Part shown: positions 25,727 through 34,875 of the stretch, in pieces
Layout of the letters: each line of letters opens with the position of its first letter
Position numbering within the stretch: position 1 is the stretch's first letter
The notes under the pieces: model-generated
Told to the model about the DNA's origin: nothing
What the model saw: the letters and a program-made list of their open reading frames with translations, nothing else
The model's database searches: none
Translations under genes and position numbers: made by a program
Assembly (NCBI GenBank): GCA_030584085.1
Contig: CP129490.1
Span: forward strand, 2,451,511 to 2,515,510
Reading direction: 5' to 3'
Source of the DNA: Melioribacteraceae bacterium
GTDB lineage: Bacteria; Bacteroidota; Ignavibacteria; Ignavibacteriales; Melioribacteraceae
DNA length: 64,000 bases

Positions 25727-25969
25727 ATGAAATCAGAAATTTTTGCTCACGCAATAAGAAGTAGAAAAAGAGTTCGCTTCATCTATAACTTGGATGAAAT
25801 CATTTTGGAACCTTATTTCATCTCAAAAAGTAGAAATGGAAAGAAGGTCATTTACGGAAGACCAAATAATACGAGTGAAGTAAAGAAATTCGAGTACGAT
25901 AGAATTTATAACATAAAAGTTATCGATTTTAAAAAGTTTTCACCCATAATCCCGATTTTATCGGCATAA
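25727..25969 (+). CDS. Small WYL-like protein
   Basis: This 80-residue protein resembles a stand-alone WYL domain: AIRSRKRVRFIYN, then LEPYFI, a GKKVIYG strand and KKFEYDRIYNI correspond in order to conserved WYL segments. WYL domains often sense ligands or nucleic acid ends in regulators tied to DNA damage and phage defence, but usually with a DNA-binding domain that is missing here. It starts 12 bases after lexA with an AGAGG upstream, so it is probably under LexA control. The family call is moderate. Confidence 0.6.
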   Translation: MKSEIFAHAIRSRKRVRFIYNLDEIILEPYFISKSRNGKKVIYGRPNNTSEVKKFEYDRIYNIKVIDFKKFSPIIPILSA

Positions 25970-25974
25970 AAGTC

Positions 25975-26358
25975 ATGAACGCGCAAGTTAAAACACAAAA
26001 TAGAGTGGATCAACTAATTCATCACTTCTGGAAAAATGGTTTTCTTACACTAAGCAGAAGATATGGAAAGTTCTTACCCGAACCGAAACCAATCGGTCAA
26101 TATCAAGTAGATGCAGTTGGCAAGTATAAAAAGAAAATGGTACTCGGTGTTATTTTACGCGAGGAAGAACTGAATGACCCTAAAATTATTTCCAAGTTGG
26201 ATTATCTCGCATCTCAACATGTAAGAAGTTCGACAAGAAGAGTGACTCTTTTTTTGGGTGTTTCGGAAATTCATTTAAACAAAGCACGAATGATTGTTAA
26301 GTCTTTACCTGAATCATCACAAAAAAAGATAAAATTGATACCGCTTAACGACGAATAA
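25975..26358 (+). CDS. Unrecognised small protein in the lexA operon
   Basis: I do not recognise this 127-residue protein. It begins five bases after the WYL-like gene, is basic, and has no signal peptide or membrane segment. A QVDAVGKYKKKMVLGVIL stretch (about 44-61) loosely recalls the Asp...Lys core of PD-(D/E)XK nucleases, and the preceding helix is rich in His and aromatic residues. That resemblance is weak. Its position as third gene of a lexA operon suggests a DNA-damage-related role by inference only. Confidence 0.6.
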   Translation: MNAQVKTQNRVDQLIHHFWKNGFLTLSRRYGKFLPEPKPIGQYQVDAVGKYKKKMVLGVILREEELNDPKIISKLDYLASQHVRSSTRRVTLFLGVSEIHLNKARMIVKSLPESSQKKIKLIPLNDE

Positions 26359-26405
26359 TTTAAAACTTTCCTACCCCTATAAATTATTATAATATAACGA
26401 ATTTC

Positions 26406-26434
26406 TTGACTTTCTAAGCTCACGAAACTATTTT
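26406..26434 (+). promoter_or_regulatory. Promoter of the envelope operon
   Basis: TTGACT, 17 bases, TATTTT, about 30 bases before uppS. No other strong promoter or terminator was noticed between here and the peptidase-barrel gene ending at 47223. Confidence 0.55.
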
Positions 26435-26463
26435 GCTTGGTCTAATAATAATTTAAAAGCACA

Positions 26464-27291
26464 TTGGCAGCAACTCTCACAGAACAAGATAAAATAAGAT
26501 TCAATCAACTAAAACAAACCGGTGAGATTCCTAAGCATATAGCTATTATTATGGACGGCAACGGTAGATGGGCAAAAAATAGAAATCTACCTCGTGTTGC
26601 CGGACATAAAGAAGGCGTCGAATCTGTTCGTTACATGGTTGAGTCATGTGCACACTTGGGTGTTGATGTGTTGACACTCTATACTTTCTCTACTGAAAAT
26701 TGGAATAGACCAAAAGATGAAGTTTCGACTTTGATGAGACTCATTGTTAAGAGTTTACAAAACGAAACTAATGAGTTACACAAAAATGATATTCGTTTAA
26801 CTGCTATTGGTAACATTAAATCCTTGCCGAACATAGTGCAAAACGAGCTGCATCAAGCAATGGATAAGACCGCGAATAATAAGAGATTAACTCTTAATTT
26901 AGCACTGAGTTATAGCGGCAGATGGGAACTTTTAGAAGCAGTAAAGACTATAATCGACGATTTCCAAAAAGGTATTATTACCAAAAAAGATATCAACGAG
27001 CATTTAGTTTCGCAGCACTTAACAACAAAAGATTTTCCCGATCCGGATTTGCTCATCCGAAGCGGTGGTGAATATAGAATTAGTAATTTTTTATTATGGC
27101 AGCTCGCATATTCCGAGTTGTATGTTTCAGATGTACTCTGGCCGGATTTCAGAACTGAAGAACTTTATAATGCAGTTAAGGATTTTCAAAAAAGAGAACG
27201 AAGATTCGGTTTAGTTAGTGAACAAGTTTCCCAAAAGACTAAAGATATTGATAATGCAAAAAAACTCTCTAAGCAGAAAGCTGAAATATAG
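26464..27291 (+). CDS. uppS: Undecaprenyl diphosphate synthase
   Basis: UppS (275 residues) condenses eight isopentenyl units onto farnesyl diphosphate to make the lipid carrier for peptidoglycan and O-antigen. The catalytic Asp31 in IAIIMDGNGRWAKNR, the LTLYTFSTENWNRP block and the C-terminal PDLLIRSGGEYRISNFLLWQ motif are complete. The start is a TTG; no ATG precedes the conserved block. It opens the envelope operon and overlaps the bamA start by 38 bases. Confidence 0.96.
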   Translation: MAATLTEQDKIRFNQLKQTGEIPKHIAIIMDGNGRWAKNRNLPRVAGHKEGVESVRYMVESCAHLGVDVLTLYTFSTENWNRPKDEVSTLMRLIVKSLQNETNELHKNDIRLTAIGNIKSLPNIVQNELHQAMDKTANNKRLTLNLALSYSGRWELLEAVKTIIDDFQKGIITKKDINEHLVSQHLTTKDFPDPDLLIRSGGEYRISNFLLWQLAYSELYVSDVLWPDFRTEELYNAVKDFQKRERRFGLVSEQVSQKTKDIDNAKKLSKQKAEI

Positions 27292-29755
27292 TTTAATATT
27301 TCTCTTAATCCTTACCGCAACCTCAATGGCACAATTCCAGAGAACTAATTACAAAATACTCGGAATCTCTGTTCAAGGTAGTGAATCAGCCGATCCGCAG
27401 ACCGTTATTGCTAACAGCGGATTGAAAGTTGGTGATGAAATTGAAATCCCCGGTGATCAAACTGTAAATGCAATTACTCGCCTCTGGTCACTTAACATCT
27501 TCTCTGATATTGATATTGCAATTGAGAAGAAAATTGATGACGGTGTTTTTCTTGTCATAAAAGTTTCCGAATATCCGAGAGTTGAAAAAGTATTGGTTTC
27601 TGGAAATGACGAACTTGACGATGATGAGATTCTAGAGGTCGGTGATTTTATTCGTGGACAAATTTTGAGAACACAAGAAATTTATAAACGAATAACTAAA
27701 ATCAAAAAGCTTTATGATGAAGAAGGTTATTTGAATGCTAAAATTACACCTCAGTTTTTCACTTATTTGCGTGCCGATACTTCAGGAAAACAAATTACCG
27801 TTACATGGAGAAATGAAAAAGATTTTTCTTGGGAAATTGAAACCGAATATGATTTTAATCCAAATATTCCAACTCGTATAATTGATAGAGTTATAAATCG
27901 TAAAGTGTTGGTTTATGAAATTGATGAAGGTGATGAAGTTATTGTGCGTAAAATCTCCTTTGTCGGTAATGAAGCTTTTGACGACAGCGATCTTAAAAGT
28001 ACTTTCGATGAAACTACAGAAGCGGCTTGGTGGAGATTTTGGTCAAGCTCTAATTTGAAAAAAGAAGATTTAGAGAAAGACAAAAGCTTATTAAAAGATT
28101 TTTATAACGAAAACGGTTACCGTGATTTTGAGATATTAAAAGACACTTTAATTTACAACGAAAATAAGACAGACGTTGAAGTTCAGATCTCCGTTTTCGA
28201 AGGACCTCAATATAAAATTAGAAACGTTTATTGGAATGGTAATACAGTTTATCCTGATTCTGTTCTTTCACAAAGATTAAATTTCTCTAAAGGGGATGTT
28301 TATAATTATACAAAATTTAATCAGAACCTACGCTTTAACGAAAATCAAACTGACGTAACTGCAATTTATCAAGATAATGGCTACCTCGGATTTAATCTCC
28401 AAACTCGTGAAGAAAAGGTCGCCGCTGATTCTCTTGACATTCATGTTAACATAGTAGAAGGAAATAGATTTAGAGTTGGCCAAGTTAGTGTTGAAGGAAA
28501 CACAAAAACTAAGGACAAAGTAATTAGAAGAGAACTTTATACAGTCCCCGGTGATTATTTTAGTCGAAACGGAATTTTCAGAAGTATTCAGCAGCTTTCT
28601 AACTTACAATACTTTAATGTAGAAAAACTTTATACAGAAGGCGTTGATTATCGTCCAGCTAACGATAGTACTGTAAATCTAATTTATAGAGTAGAAGAAA
28701 AATCGAGTGACTACTTGAATGCTTCTGTTGGTTATAGCGGTAGTTTCGGATTTTCCGGTGCTATTGGTGTTACTTTAACGAACTTTTCTATCGCCGAACC
28801 TTTCCAACTTGGTGGTGGACAAATCCTAAATTTCAATTGGCAATTTGGCGTTGGTAACTATTATAGAACATTTAGTTTTGGTTTTACAGAACCATGGTTC
28901 CTTGATACACCTACACTGGTTGGTTTTGATTTGTTCGATACAAGACAGCGATATATTTACGATTTAAGACAATCAGGCATCACTCTAAAATTAGGTCGAA
29001 GATTAACATGGCCTGATAACTTTTTCTATGTCCAAGGAAGATTTAAATTTCAGTACAATGATATTATCGAAGGACGCGGATTTTATACAGAAGGGCTATC
29101 AAGACAATATTCTGTCGGAGCAACAATCTCGCGTAGTGATATTGATAATCCGATTTTCCCATCACGCGGAACTAAATTTAGTGTAAGCGGAGAACTTAAT
29201 GGTGGTCCCCTTTTACCAGGTGAAGTGGATTACTATAAATTTGAATTCGGGTTTGAATGGTATAAAAGATTATTCAATTCAAACCGGCTAACATTTTATG
29301 CTTCGGCAAACCTAGGCTACATGGATGAGCTTAGAGCAGGTACACCTATAAATCCATTTGAATATTATTTTATGGGCGGTAATGGTCTAATTATTGCCAC
29401 AACTCCGTTAAGAGGATATGACGATAGATCAGTCGGACCTAAAAACCCAAACAACTTGGATGATATAATCGGTGGTAGAGTAATGACTAAATACACTGCC
29501 GAAATTCGAGCAGCAATTACTCTTGATCCTATTCCGCTATACTTTTTGACATTTGTTGAAGCCGGAAATGTTTTTCTCGATATTCCAAACACTGATTTTT
29601 TTGAGTTAAAACGCTCGGTTGGTGTCGGTGCAAGAATTATGATTAACCCAATAGGTTTAATAGGTTTTGATTTTGGTTATGGTTTTGACAGACCTTCTGT
29701 TGACGGCCAAGATCCACAATGGCAATTCCATTTTCAATTCGGAAGAGGATTTTAA
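27254..29755 (+). CDS. bamA: Outer membrane assembly protein BamA
   Basis: BamA (833 residues) folds and inserts beta-barrel proteins into the outer membrane. A signal peptide (about 1-26) precedes POTRA repeats (about 30-430, five by eye) and a 16-strand barrel ending in phenylalanine (FQFGRGF). The ATG at 27254 gives a clean signal peptide; an upstream TTG at 27218 would add 12 residues. It starts inside the uppS 3' end and is followed by two skp genes, its periplasmic chaperone partners. Confidence 0.96.
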   Translation: MQKNSLSRKLKYSLIFLLILTATSMAQFQRTNYKILGISVQGSESADPQTVIANSGLKVGDEIEIPGDQTVNAITRLWSLNIFSDIDIAIEKKIDDGVFLVIKVSEYPRVEKVLVSGNDELDDDEILEVGDFIRGQILRTQEIYKRITKIKKLYDEEGYLNAKITPQFFTYLRADTSGKQITVTWRNEKDFSWEIETEYDFNPNIPTRIIDRVINRKVLVYEIDEGDEVIVRKISFVGNEAFDDSDLKSTFDETTEAAWWRFWSSSNLKKEDLEKDKSLLKDFYNENGYRDFEILKDTLIYNENKTDVEVQISVFEGPQYKIRNVYWNGNTVYPDSVLSQRLNFSKGDVYNYTKFNQNLRFNENQTDVTAIYQDNGYLGFNLQTREEKVAADSLDIHVNIVEGNRFRVGQVSVEGNTKTKDKVIRRELYTVPGDYFSRNGIFRSIQQLSNLQYFNVEKLYTEGVDYRPANDSTVNLIYRVEEKSSDYLNASVGYSGSFGFSGAIGVTLTNFSIAEPFQLGGGQILNFNWQFGVGNYYRTFSFGFTEPWFLDTPTLVGFDLFDTRQRYIYDLRQSGITLKLGRRLTWPDNFFYVQGRFKFQYNDIIEGRGFYTEGLSRQYSVGATISRSDIDNPIFPSRGTKFSVSGELNGGPLLPGEVDYYKFEFGFEWYKRLFNSNRLTFYASANLGYMDELRAGTPINPFEYYFMGGNGLIIATTPLRGYDDRSVGPKNPNNLDDIIGGRVMTKYTAEIRAAITLDPIPLYFLTFVEAGNVFLDIPNTDFFELKRSVGVGARIMINPIGLIGFDFGYGFDRPSVDGQDPQWQFHFQFGRGF

Positions 29756-29779
29756 TTAAATAATAATAATGAGGTAAAT

Positions 29780-30310
29780 GTGAAAAAGGTATTTTTATTT
29801 TCAATTGTTCTTCTTTTTATGACAGTTGCTTTAACAGCACAAACAACCGGTCTAAAGGTTGGATTTGTTGATTCACAGGTAATTTTGAATCAATATCCTC
29901 CCGCAATTAAAGCACAAAGTGATCTAGACGCAATGATCCAAAACTGGAATAAAAAGATTGACAGCATGACAGTGGCTCTTCAACAAGCTTATCAAACATA
30001 TCAACAACAAATTGAAAGCATGACACCTGAAGCCAGAGCAACAAGAGAACAAGAGATTGTTGGTCAACAACAAAAACTTGATCAATTCAGACAGTCAAAA
30101 TACAATCAGCAAAATGGCGAACTTTATATTAAGCAAGAAGAAATGTTGGGTCCAATAAAACAAAACGTATTTGATGCAATCGATAAAGTTGCGAAAGAAG
30201 AAGGTATGAATTTTGTTTTTGATAAAGCCGGCGATGTTGTTCTCCTTTATGCCGACCAAGAATTCGATATTACCTTTAAAGTACTCGACAAACTCAAAAG
30301 AGGAAAATAA
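29780..30310 (+). CDS. Skp/OmpH periplasmic chaperone, copy 1
   Basis: This 176-residue Skp/OmpH family protein holds unfolded outer-membrane proteins in the periplasm. A signal peptide (about 1-20) is followed by the VGFVDSQVILNQYP strand, a long Gln-rich coiled coil and a C-terminal INFVFDKAGDVVLLY-like strand typical of Skp. It starts at GTG with GAGG upstream, 24 bases after bamA. A related gene follows at once. Confidence 0.92.
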   Translation: MKKVFLFSIVLLFMTVALTAQTTGLKVGFVDSQVILNQYPPAIKAQSDLDAMIQNWNKKIDSMTVALQQAYQTYQQQIESMTPEARATREQEIVGQQQKLDQFRQSKYNQQNGELYIKQEEMLGPIKQNVFDAIDKVAKEEGMNFVFDKAGDVVLLYADQEFDITFKVLDKLKRGK

Positions 30311-30326
30311 TTTTTAGGTAATCAAA

Positions 30327-30842
30327 ATGAAAAGACTATTAGTTGCATTAGTTCTATTAGGTTCAGCTTTTACATTGTCTGCCCAACTAAAAATTGGGTA
30401 TGTTGATTCAAACACAATAATGTCTAAACTTCCGGACGCTACTGATGCGCAAGCCAGATTGGATGCCTTAATTGCCGAATGGCAAGAAGAACTCCGCAAG
30501 ATGGAAGATGAATGGCAATCCAAATATAATGATTATGATCAACGTAAATTGATTATGAGTGATCAGAAAAGATCCGAGACTGAAAAAGAGTTAGTAGCTC
30601 TCGAGACTAAAATTACATCATATAGACAACAGAAGTTTGGACCTACCGGTGATCTCTTCAAAAAGCAGACCGAACTGATGGAGCCTGTACAGAACAAAGT
30701 ATTTAATGTTATTCAGGAAGTGGCTGAGGATTTAGAACTAGATTTTGTATTCGATAAAAGTGGTGATATAATCTTTTTATATACTAAACCTGAGCATGAT
30801 ATTACTCCACTTGTTCTTGAAAAGTTGGAAATAGAACAATAA
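30327..30842 (+). CDS. Skp/OmpH periplasmic chaperone, copy 2
   Basis: This 171-residue protein has the same layout as its neighbour: signal peptide, IGYVDSNTIMSKLPDA, a charged coiled coil (about 40-125) and DFVFDKSGDIIFLY. The two share order and motifs but differ along the coiled coil, so this is an old tandem duplication. Skp acts as a trimer, so mixed trimers are possible. It lies between copy 1 and lpxD. Confidence 0.92.
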   Translation: MKRLLVALVLLGSAFTLSAQLKIGYVDSNTIMSKLPDATDAQARLDALIAEWQEELRKMEDEWQSKYNDYDQRKLIMSDQKRSETEKELVALETKITSYRQQKFGPTGDLFKKQTELMEPVQNKVFNVIQEVAEDLELDFVFDKSGDIIFLYTKPEHDITPLVLEKLEIEQ

Positions 30843-30850
30843 ATTCCAAT

Positions 30851-31897
30851 ATGAAAATAAAAGTTACGGAAGCCGCCGATTTAGTCGGCGGTTTTATATT
30901 TGGAAATCCGGAATTAGAATTCGCCAACATAGCTAAAATCGAGGAAGCTGTTGAAGGCGATTTGACCTTTCTATACCACCCGACTTACTATAAATTTCTA
31001 AATACTACCCAAGCTTCGGTCGTTTTAATAAAAGATGATATTGAACGAACTCGAGAAGATATAACTTACATAGTCGTTAATAATCCTCAATCCGCACTTC
31101 AAAAAATTTTAACGCAGTATTTTACTTATAAAAATGAAATAGAAGGAATTCATCCAACAGCGATAATAGCAGAATCCGTAACACTTGGGACTAATGTCTC
31201 GATCGGTGCCAATGTTGTTATATCGAACGGATGCAAAATTGGTGATAACACAAGCATATTGCACAATACAGTAATACTCGAGAATGTTACGATTGGTAAA
31301 AATACACTTCTCTACCCAAATGTTTCTATAAGAGAAGGATGCAATATTGGTAACAATGTTATTATTCACTCGAGTACGGTAATTGGTTCAGACGGATTCG
31401 GTTTTACACCGGATGAAAGAGGTGTATATCAAAAAATACCTCAAATAGGAAATGTGATAATTGAAGATGATGTTGAACTCGGTTCAAATGTTTCCGTTGA
31501 TCGCGCATCTTTTGGATCAACAATAATTAAAAAAGGTACCAAGATTGACAACTTAGTTCAAGTAGCTCATAATGTTATTATTGGTGAGAATACTGTGATT
31601 TCAGCTCAGACAGGAATTTCCGGGAGTACAAAAGTAGGTAAAAATTGTATGTTTGGCGGACAAGTTGGAATTGTTGGACACATCGAAATTGCAGACGGGA
31701 CAATGATTGGTGCTCAGTCCGGAGTCGCGAAAGGAATACCAAAAGGTGGTAAGTATTTTGGTTCACCCGCAAGAGAAATTGGTTTAACTATGAGACTTGA
31801 AGCTCATTTCAAAAATTTGCCCAGCTACGTTGAACGTATTCAAAAACTTGAGAAGAAAATTGAAGAATTAACAAAGCAAAATCCGAAGGAAGAATAA
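30851..31897 (+). CDS. lpxD: UDP-3-O-acyl-glucosamine N-acyltransferase
   Basis: LpxD (348 residues) adds the second acyl chain (N-linked) during lipid A synthesis. The N-terminal uridine-binding domain (about 1-100, with DLTFLYHPTYYKFL) is followed by hexapeptide repeats (about 105-300) forming a left-handed beta helix. The catalytic histidine is in LVQVAHNVIIG. Its stop overlaps the lpxC start by one base (TAATG), so the two are translationally coupled. Confidence 0.96.
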   Translation: MKIKVTEAADLVGGFIFGNPELEFANIAKIEEAVEGDLTFLYHPTYYKFLNTTQASVVLIKDDIERTREDITYIVVNNPQSALQKILTQYFTYKNEIEGIHPTAIIAESVTLGTNVSIGANVVISNGCKIGDNTSILHNTVILENVTIGKNTLLYPNVSIREGCNIGNNVIIHSSTVIGSDGFGFTPDERGVYQKIPQIGNVIIEDDVELGSNVSVDRASFGSTIIKKGTKIDNLVQVAHNVIIGENTVISAQTGISGSTKVGKNCMFGGQVGIVGHIEIADGTMIGAQSGVAKGIPKGGKYFGSPAREIGLTMRLEAHFKNLPSYVERIQKLEKKIEELTKQNPKEE

Positions 31898-33312
31898 TGC
31901 TTGAACTACAACGAACTATAAAAACTCCGGTTACAATTTCCGGGGATGGATTGCATACAGGAACGACATCAACAATAACATTCAAACCTGCTCCGGAAAA
32001 TTACGGTATAAAATTTATTAGAACTGATCTGGGAGGTCAACCGGAAATTCCCGCGATTGCTGATTACGTTGTTGATATTTCAAGAGGTACAACAATTGGC
32101 TTAGGTGATGCAAAAGTTCATACAGTTGAACATGTCCTTGCCGCTGTTGTCGGTTTACAAATAGATAATATAAAAATTGAAATTGACGGAATAGAACCCC
32201 CCGTTGGTGACGGCAGTTCAATGCCATTCGTTGAGAAATTATTGCAAGCCGGATTTGTTACTCAAGATGAACCTAAAGATTACTTAATTATAGATGAAAC
32301 AGTAATGCATCATGACGAAGATAGACAAGTCGACATAGTTGCCCTTCCTTTAGATGGTTACAGATTAACAGTTATGGTCGACTATTTCAATCCTGCTCTT
32401 GGAAGTCAACACACAGGTTTATTCGATCTTGAGAAAGAATTTGTAACCGAATTTGCTCCTGCTCGAACCTTCTGTTTTTTAAGTGAAGTTGAGCAACTTG
32501 CCGATGCCGGCTTAATTAAAGGTGGAAATCTTGATAATGCCGTTGTAATTGTTGATCATGATATTGACCAACAGGGCATTGATAGAATAATGACTAAAGT
32601 TGGTTTTAAAAATAAAGTGGAAATTGGTCCAACCGGATTTTTAAATGATAAATCACTTCGATACAAGAATGAACCGGTACGTCATAAGCTTCTAGATTTG
32701 ATCGGAGATTTAGCTTTAATAGGTGTTCCAATTAAAGCTCAAATACTGGCAGCACGACCCGGTCATAAAGCCAATGTTGAATTCGCTCAAAAGATTAGAA
32801 AATTATATCAGCAAAAAAAACTCGTTAGAAAATATCAGTTCAAAAAAACCGAAGGTGTTGTATTAGATGTAAATGCTATACAAAGAATTCTTCCTCATAG
32901 ATATCCTTTCTTATTAGTCGATAAAATTATCGAACTTGATATTGAACGAAAAGTTGTTGGTATAAAATCAGTAACAATTAACGAACCATTTTTCCAAGGG
33001 CATTTCCCCGGTGAACCTGTTATGCCAGGAGTATTATTAATTGAAGCAATGGCACAAACCGGTGGAATTTTGTTGCTTAATTCGGTAAAAGATCCTGCAG
33101 AACATCTTGTGTTTTTCTCAGGTATTAATAATGCGAAATTTAGAAAACCGGTCGTCCCTGGAGATCAACTGAGAATTGAGATTGATTTATTAAATAAGAA
33201 AAAGAACTTCTTCCAAATTAAAGGTAATGTATTTGTTGAGAACACATTGGTTGCCGAGGCAGAAATGATGGCAGTTGTAACCGATAGACCTCCTCAAAGT
33301 ATTGAAGAATAA
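31897..33312 (+). CDS. lpxC/fabZ: LpxC-FabZ bifunctional enzyme
   Basis: This 471-residue fusion joins LpxC (about 1-310, the zinc deacetylase that commits to lipid A) to FabZ (about 325-471, the 3-hydroxyacyl-ACP dehydratase of fatty acid synthesis). LpxC shows VHTVEHVLAAVVG and the HKLLDLIGDLALIG block; FabZ shows ILPHRYPFLLVDKI and GHFPGEPVMPGVLLIEAMAQ. The fusion is known in the Bacteroidetes/Chlorobi group and supports the lineage. It sits between lpxD and lpxA. Confidence 0.96.
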   Translation: MLELQRTIKTPVTISGDGLHTGTTSTITFKPAPENYGIKFIRTDLGGQPEIPAIADYVVDISRGTTIGLGDAKVHTVEHVLAAVVGLQIDNIKIEIDGIEPPVGDGSSMPFVEKLLQAGFVTQDEPKDYLIIDETVMHHDEDRQVDIVALPLDGYRLTVMVDYFNPALGSQHTGLFDLEKEFVTEFAPARTFCFLSEVEQLADAGLIKGGNLDNAVVIVDHDIDQQGIDRIMTKVGFKNKVEIGPTGFLNDKSLRYKNEPVRHKLLDLIGDLALIGVPIKAQILAARPGHKANVEFAQKIRKLYQQKKLVRKYQFKKTEGVVLDVNAIQRILPHRYPFLLVDKIIELDIERKVVGIKSVTINEPFFQGHFPGEPVMPGVLLIEAMAQTGGILLLNSVKDPAEHLVFFSGINNAKFRKPVVPGDQLRIEIDLLNKKKNFFQIKGNVFVENTLVAEAEMMAVVTDRPPQSIEE

Positions 33313-33325
33313 AACTTGGTAAATT

Positions 33326-34102
33326 ATGAGCGAAATTCATCCAACAGCAATTGTAAGTCCAAAAGCTAAAATTGGCAACAATATTAAAGTGCACCCCTAT
33401 GCCATTATTCACGATGATGTTGAAATAGGTAATGATTGCGTAATAGGCCCCTATGCTGTAGTATATAATGGCGCACGAATCGGGAACAAAGTATATATCC
33501 ATCAATCAGCAGTAATAGCAAATGTTCCTCAGGATTTAAAGTTTGGAGATGAAAAAAGCTACGTTTATATCGGTGACAATACAACCATCCGTGAGTTTGT
33601 TACAATACATCGCGGGACCGGTGAAGGCGGCTTTTCTAAAGTTGGAGAGAATTGTTTACTTATGGCTTATGTTCACATTCCGCACGATTGTATTATTGGG
33701 AATAATGTAATACTTGCCAACACTGTTCAGATTGCAGGTCATGTTGAAATAGATGATAATGTTATAGTTGGTGGTGTTACCGCAATTCATCAATTCTGTA
33801 AAGTCGGTAAATATAGCATGATTGGTGCTGCAACCAAAATTACGCAAGATGTTCCTCCATTTGTGCTTACCGGAAGAGAACCAATGAGATATATGGGATT
33901 AAATGTAATTGGGCTGAGAAGAAGAGGATTCAGCGGCGAAGATATTTCCACTCTTAAAAAAGTTTATTCCATCATCTATGATTCAGGTCTAACCTTAACA
34001 AAAGCTAAAGAAAAAATTGCTGAGGAATACGGGGATGTACCTTCGGTAAAAGAATTATTGGATTTCCTTCAACGAAGTAATAGAGGAATTATCAGGAAAT
34101 GA
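33326..34102 (+). CDS. lpxA: UDP-N-acetylglucosamine acyltransferase
   Basis: LpxA (258 residues) performs the first step of lipid A synthesis, O-acylating UDP-GlcNAc. Hexapeptide repeats fill residues 1-190; FVTIHRGT and the catalytic-histidine segment MAYVHIPHDCIIG are present, as is the helical C-terminal domain starting near GLRRRGFSGEDI. It starts 13 bases after lpxC-fabZ and its last four bases overlap the next gene (ATGA). Confidence 0.97.
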   Translation: MSEIHPTAIVSPKAKIGNNIKVHPYAIIHDDVEIGNDCVIGPYAVVYNGARIGNKVYIHQSAVIANVPQDLKFGDEKSYVYIGDNTTIREFVTIHRGTGEGGFSKVGENCLLMAYVHIPHDCIIGNNVILANTVQIAGHVEIDDNVIVGGVTAIHQFCKVGKYSMIGAATKITQDVPPFVLTGREPMRYMGLNVIGLRRRGFSGEDISTLKKVYSIIYDSGLTLTKAKEKIAEEYGDVPSVKELLDFLQRSNRGIIRK

Positions 34103-34848
34103 AATTTTTCCTAATTGATGATGGTACTTTTTCAGGTGAGCACAATATGTCGTTTGATATTCAACTTGCCGAAAATTGTAAAGATGATGAACTTTTTTTT
34201 AGATTGTATCAATGGAAACCTTATGCTATTTCTTTAGGTGCAAATCAAAGTTTTTCTGATGTTGATTTAGAAAAAGTAAAAGATGAACAAATTCATGTTG
34301 TTAAACGTCCGACAGGCGGTCGTGCAATTTTTCATTCTGAAGAAATTACCTACTCATTTATCTGTCCCCTTTCATACGGATTATCCCCAAAAGAAATTTA
34401 TCAATCAGTTTCGGAAGCTTTAGTTTACGGATTGCTGAGATATGATAAGCGATTAGATGAAACTTCTTTGGAACAGCAGCAACCGAACTTCACTCAAATA
34501 TTACAAAATAAATCCGGTGGTATATGTTTCGCCTCAACTGCAAAAAATGAAGTTAAATATACCGGTAAAAAATTGATTGGAAGCGCACAGAAGAAAATGA
34601 AAAATGTTGTTCTTCAACATGGTTCAATACTTTGCGGAACTAAACATAAGGAATTGGTAAATTTCCTCAACTTTCCTATCGAAACAAAGCTCGAATTAAA
34701 AAAAGAGATCAACGATAAGACAATCGAGATCGAATCTATCCTAAACGAAAAAGTGGATTATAAAAGATTGCGAAATTGTTTAACTTTAGGTTTTGAAGAA
34801 TATTTCGGAATTGAATTTAACAGGACTCTCGTTCCGGAATTAAAATAA
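34099..34848 (+). CDS. LipM-like octanoyl/lipoate transferase
   Basis: This 249-residue protein of the BPL/LplA/LipB fold attaches octanoate or lipoate to lipoyl domains. The VVKRPTGGRAIFHSEEITYS block (about 67-86), the GKKLIGSAQ lysine (about 157) and a cysteine in SGGICFAS (Cys143) fit octanoyltransferase LipM better than ATP-using LplA. It overlaps lpxA by four bases, an unusual setting for a lipoylation enzyme. Substrate is inferred. Confidence 0.8.
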   Translation: MKFFLIDDGTFSGEHNMSFDIQLAENCKDDELFFRLYQWKPYAISLGANQSFSDVDLEKVKDEQIHVVKRPTGGRAIFHSEEITYSFICPLSYGLSPKEIYQSVSEALVYGLLRYDKRLDETSLEQQQPNFTQILQNKSGGICFASTAKNEVKYTGKKLIGSAQKKMKNVVLQHGSILCGTKHKELVNFLNFPIETKLELKKEINDKTIEIESILNEKVDYKRLRNCLTLGFEEYFGIEFNRTLVPELK

Positions 34849-34875
34849 TATTTATAATCTTATACTTTTTACTTT

